In this document: in pieces, positions 23,523 to 26,058 of the stretch
Numbering within the stretch: position 1 is the first letter of the stretch
Layout: each line of letters starts with the position of its first letter
Source of the DNA: JABFRJ01 sp031365465
Lineage (GTDB): Bacteria; Pseudomonadota; Alphaproteobacteria; Rhizobiales; Hyphomicrobiaceae
Direction: 5' to 3'
Length of the DNA: 26,058 nt
Assembly: GCA_031365465.1 (NCBI GenBank)
Contig: JANLYD010000346.1
Location: forward strand, 1-26,058
Translations under genes and position numbers: made by a program
Notes under the pieces: generated by a model
What the model was told of the DNA's origin: nothing
The model's input: the letters and a program-made list of their open reading frames with translations, nothing else
Database searches by the model: none

Positions 23523-24962
23523 ATGTCTCTCCCGATCATCGTCTGGTTTCGTCTCGATTTGCGGCTGGCCGACAATCACGGGCTGACGCGCGCCATTGCT
23601 GACGGCGCGCCGGTCGTACCGGTCTATATCCTCGACGACGAAACGCCGGGTGCGTGGCGCGCTGGAGGCGCGAGCCGCTGGTGGCTGCATCACAGTCTGG
23701 CGTCGTTAGCCAAAGATCTGGAGGCGGTTGGAAGCCGTCTCATCTTGCGCCGTGGTGACGCACTGGATGTGCTGCCCAGCCTCGCACGGGATACGCGGGC
23801 GCAGGCGGTGTACGCATCGCGAGCATATCAGCCTTGGGCGGGCGAACTCGAGGCACAGCTCAAAAGCCGGTTGGCGCAGGACGACGTCATATTCCGGCGC
23901 TTCTCGGGCACGTTGATGTTCGAGCCGGAGGCGGTGAAAACGAAGGACGGGGGCCCTTTCAAAGTCTATTCGCCGTTCTGGCGTGCCGCTACGTCCAACA
24001 TTCGTGTCCCAGCGCCTTCGAACGCGCCGACAACGGTGTCGGCTCCAGCGCGATGGCCGCGCAGCGACAGCCTGGAGTCGTTGGAGTTGTTGCCGCGCAA
24101 GCCGGATTGGGCGGGCGGATTAGGTGAAACGTGGACGCCGGGGTCGGCAGGGGCATTGCGGCGGCTCGATACGTTTCTCGAGGCTGCGTTGGGCGGATAC
24201 GGAGACGATCGCAACCGGCCGGATCGCGAGAGCACGTCTCGCTTGTCTCCCCACTTGGCGTTCGGCGAGGTTTCGCCGGCGATGTTGTGGCACGGGGCGC
24301 ACGCCGTCGCGCGCGGCAAGCCGAAACTGCAAAAAGGGCTGGAAGTTTTTCTCAAAGAGCTGGTGTGGCGTGAGTTTTCGTATCATCTGCTGGCGCACTG
24401 GCCGACGCTGCCGGATGCGCCCTTTCGGCCCGAATTCAAGGATTTTCCGTGGGTCGAGGCGCCAAAATTGCTGCATGCCTGGCAGCGCGGGCAGACCGGC
24501 TATCCGATCGTGGATGCCGGTATGCGCGAACTCTGGCACACCGGTTACATGCACAATCGCGTGCGCATGATTGCTGCGTCGTTTCTGGTCAAAGACTTGC
24601 TGATACCGTGGCAGACCGGCGCGCACTGGTTCTGGGACACGCTGTGCGATGCCGATCTGGCGAGCAACTCGGCCAGTTGGCAGTGGGTGACGGGATCAGG
24701 CGCCGACGCCGCACCCTATTTTCGAGTGTTCAACCCCAGTCTGCAGGGGGCCAAATTCGACCCCGATGGACTGTACGTGCGGCGTTGGGTGCCGGAACTG
24801 GCCGAGCTTCCCAACGATGCCATTCACAGGCCGTGGGAGGCACCGGAAATGGTGCTGCGAGCGGCTGGTGTCGGGCTGGGTCGGACATATCCACACCCGA
24901 TCGTCGATCACGGCGTGGCCCGTGACCGGGCGCTTGCGGCGTTCAAGCAACTGAAAAGTTGA
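23523..24962 (+). CDS. phrB: Deoxyribodipyrimidine photolyase (class I CPD photolyase)
   Basis: A 479-aa light-driven repair enzyme that splits cyclobutane pyrimidine dimers using FADH-. The N-terminal alpha/beta antenna domain (1-130) starts IIVWFRLDLRLADN. The helical FAD domain (about 205-479) carries TGYPIVDAGMRELWHTGYMHNR, ASFLVKDLLIPWQ and NSASWQWVTGSGADAAPYFRVFNP. By alignment from memory with the E. coli enzyme, the tryptophan electron-transfer triad is present as Trp310, Trp363 and Trp386. The Asn opposite flavin N5 is Asn382. FAD-phosphate contacts SRLSPHLAFGE and the WREF motif are intact. Such completeness argues for an active repair enzyme rather than a cryptochrome. The upstream gap (23357-23522) should hold its promoter. 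It is convergent with the CoA-transferase gene, 21 bp away. Confidence 0.95.
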   Translation: MSLPIIVWFRLDLRLADNHGLTRAIADGAPVVPVYILDDETPGAWRAGGASRWWLHHSLASLAKDLEAVGSRLILRRGDALDVLPSLARDTRAQAVYASRAYQPWAGELEAQLKSRLAQDDVIFRRFSGTLMFEPEAVKTKDGGPFKVYSPFWRAATSNIRVPAPSNAPTTVSAPARWPRSDSLESLELLPRKPDWAGGLGETWTPGSAGALRRLDTFLEAALGGYGDDRNRPDRESTSRLSPHLAFGEVSPAMLWHGAHAVARGKPKLQKGLEVFLKELVWREFSYHLLAHWPTLPDAPFRPEFKDFPWVEAPKLLHAWQRGQTGYPIVDAGMRELWHTGYMHNRVRMIAASFLVKDLLIPWQTGAHWFWDTLCDADLASNSASWQWVTGSGADAAPYFRVFNPSLQGAKFDPDGLYVRRWVPELAELPNDAIHRPWEAPEMVLRAAGVGLGRTYPHPIVDHGVARDRALAAFKQLKS

Positions 24963-24967
24963 ACCTG

Positions 24968-24986
24968 TAGCGCCGCCTCTGCGCTA
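24968..24986. repeat. 6-bp inverted repeat between convergent genes
   Basis: TAGCGC and GCGCTA flank seven bases in the 21-bp gap between phrB and the CoA-transferase stop codon, the right arm overlapping that stop. It may form a transcript-end hairpin for one or both genes, but no T-run follows. Confidence 0.3.
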
Positions 24987-26058
24987 AATCACCTGCGCCT
25001 TTTTCAGCGCTTTGATTTCTTCGGCGGTGAAGCCGAATTCTTTCAGTACGGACGTGTTGTGCTGACCGCGTTCGGGCGGCGGCGACACGGTGCGGCTGGG
25101 CGTGCGTGACAGGCGCACGGGCTGTCTGATGACCTTCACCAAGCCGCGCGAATCCTTGCTGTCGATGGCGTCGACGAGGCCGAGGTGTTGCACTTGCGGA
25201 TCTTCGAATACTTGGTTCATGCTGTAGATGGGACCGCAGGGGACGCTCGCTTCGTTCAGCACCTGAACCCAATGTGCGCTGGTTTTTTTGACGAGCTGCA
25301 CTTCGAGTGCGGCGTTCAATGTGTCGCGGTTCTTGGAGCGTTGCGCGCTGGTTTTATACTCTGGCGCGACGGCCAGTTGGGGCGCGCCGACGCATGCCGC
25401 CAGCCGTTCCCACATCACCTGACCGGCGGCGGCGATGTTGATGAAGCCGTCTCTGGTTTTGTAAACGCCTGTTGGAATGGACGTCGGGTGATTGTTGCCG
25501 GCCTGCTTGGGGACTTCGCCTTCGTTGATCCAGCGCGCGCCTTGGAAGTCGGTCATGAAAATTTGGGCGGCCAGCAACGAGGTTTCGACCTGTTGGCCTT
25601 TGCCCGACTGTTCGCGTTCCAGCAGCGCCACCATGATGCCCATGGCGCAGAACAAACCTGCCGACAGATCAGCGATGGGGATGCCGACGCGCATTGGCCC
25701 GCGTCCAGCTTCGCCAGTGATCGACATGAGGCCGCCCATGCCTTGCGCGATCTGATCGAAGCCGGGCCGATCGCGGTAGGGGCCATCGGCGCCGAAGCCC
25801 GAGATCGACGCATAGATGATGCGGGGATTGAATTTCTTGATGTCGGCGTATCCGATGCCCAGCCGATCTTTCACGTCGGGCCGAAAGTTTTCGACGATCA
25901 CGTCCGCTTTCTCAGCCAGGCGCTTGAATACTTTCACGCCTTCCGGCGACTTGAGATCAAGCGTGATGGCGCGCTTGTTGCGGTGGAGGTTCTGGAAATC
26001 GGAGCTATGGCGTGCGCCGCCCATCAAGTCGCCGGTATCGAGATGCTCGGGCAGTTCG
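24984..26058 (-). CDS. CaiB/BaiF family III CoA-transferase (N-terminus beyond window)
   Basis: The frame is open to the right edge, so the N-terminal part (roughly 40 residues by family length) is missing; about 357 residues are present. Class III CoA-transferases move CoA between carboxylic acids through an aspartyl-CoA anhydride on a conserved Asp. Motifs seen are NLHRNKRAITLDLKSPEG, ADVIVENFRPDVKDRLGIGY, YASISGFGADGPYRDRPGFD, then VGIPIADLSAGLF with the candidate catalytic Asp, and VPCGPIYSMNQVFEDPQV near the C-terminus. The C-terminal tail (RLSRTPSRTVSPPPERGQHN, then FGFTAEEI) is typical of the family. In-frame codons continue upstream of the possible internal starts at 26024-26027, supporting a longer gene. 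The acyl group is not predictable; formyl-, succinyl- or carnitine-type acceptors are all in this family. Confidence 0.92.
   Translation of the reverse strand, partial: ELPEHLDTGDLMGGARHSSDFQNLHRNKRAITLDLKSPEGVKVFKRLAEKADVIVENFRPDVKDRLGIGYADIKKFNPRIIYASISGFGADGPYRDRPGFDQIAQGMGGLMSITGEAGRGPMRVGIPIADLSAGLFCAMGIMVALLEREQSGKGQQVETSLLAAQIFMTDFQGARWINEGEVPKQAGNNHPTSIPTGVYKTRDGFINIAAAGQVMWERLAACVGAPQLAVAPEYKTSAQRSKNRDTLNAALEVQLVKKTSAHWVQVLNEASVPCGPIYSMNQVFEDPQVQHLGLVDAIDSKDSRGLVKVIRQPVRLSRTPSRTVSPPPERGQHNTSVLKEFGFTAEEIKALKKAQVI

Overview
The window looks like a chromosomal segment of a high-GC alphaproteobacterium, probably of the Hyphomicrobiales (Rhizobiales) type. The main evidence is the gene order pyrH-frr-uppS-cdsA-dxr-rseP-bamA, read right to left on the minus strand, which is a conserved alphaproteobacterial block. 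Supporting evidence is an Omp25/Omp31-like outer-membrane barrel and a thioredoxin-reductase-like ferredoxin-NADP reductase. The genus cannot be fixed from the sequence alone. No rRNA, tRNA, CRISPR array, insertion sequence or phage gene was seen.

Region 1 (1-7842, minus strand) is the housekeeping envelope/translation block. UMP kinase (pyrH) and ribosome recycling factor (frr) come first, then undecaprenyl-PP synthase (uppS), CDP-diglyceride synthetase (cdsA), DXP reductoisomerase (dxr), the site-2 protease RseP and the outer-membrane assembly factor BamA, which is cut by the window edge. Together they feed isoprenoid and phospholipid precursors and control outer-membrane assembly. A clear intrinsic terminator separates rseP from bamA. 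Upstream of pyrH the usual tsf/rpsB neighbours are absent and a divergent cupin gene stands there instead.

Region 2 (8034-11505) is the least ordinary part. It holds a cupin, a secreted six-cysteine protein with a peptidoglycan-binding-like C-terminus, and two tandem membrane-anchored coiled-coil proteins that are clear paralogues of each other. The larger carries a His/Gly/Asn-repeat linker encoded by a 12-bp minisatellite. Upstream lies a 509-bp AT-richer gap packed with inverted repeats. I recognise no described system here; it is the best candidate for something new.

Region 3 (11506-18859) holds a glutathione S-transferase, a YheS-type ABC-F ATPase, an outer-membrane barrel protein with a textbook terminator, a translationally coupled pair (AI-2E family permease then cation diffusion facilitator), and a ferredoxin-NADP reductase. 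Gaps at 12115-12463 and 17482-17776 carry no gene I can support.

Region 4 (18933-26058) holds a stand-alone O-antigen-ligase-like membrane protein, convergent with an unusual HAD phosphatase/P-loop ATPase fusion. It continues with a DAO-family FAD oxidoreductase divergent from a class I DNA photolyase with an intact tryptophan triad, and ends in a CoA-transferase family III gene that runs off the right edge.

Gaps over 300 bases: 1539-1911 (terminator plus an 8-bp inverted repeat, probable bamA promoter region), 10997-11505 (several inverted repeats, no credible gene) and 12115-12463 (one 9-bp inverted repeat, no credible gene).
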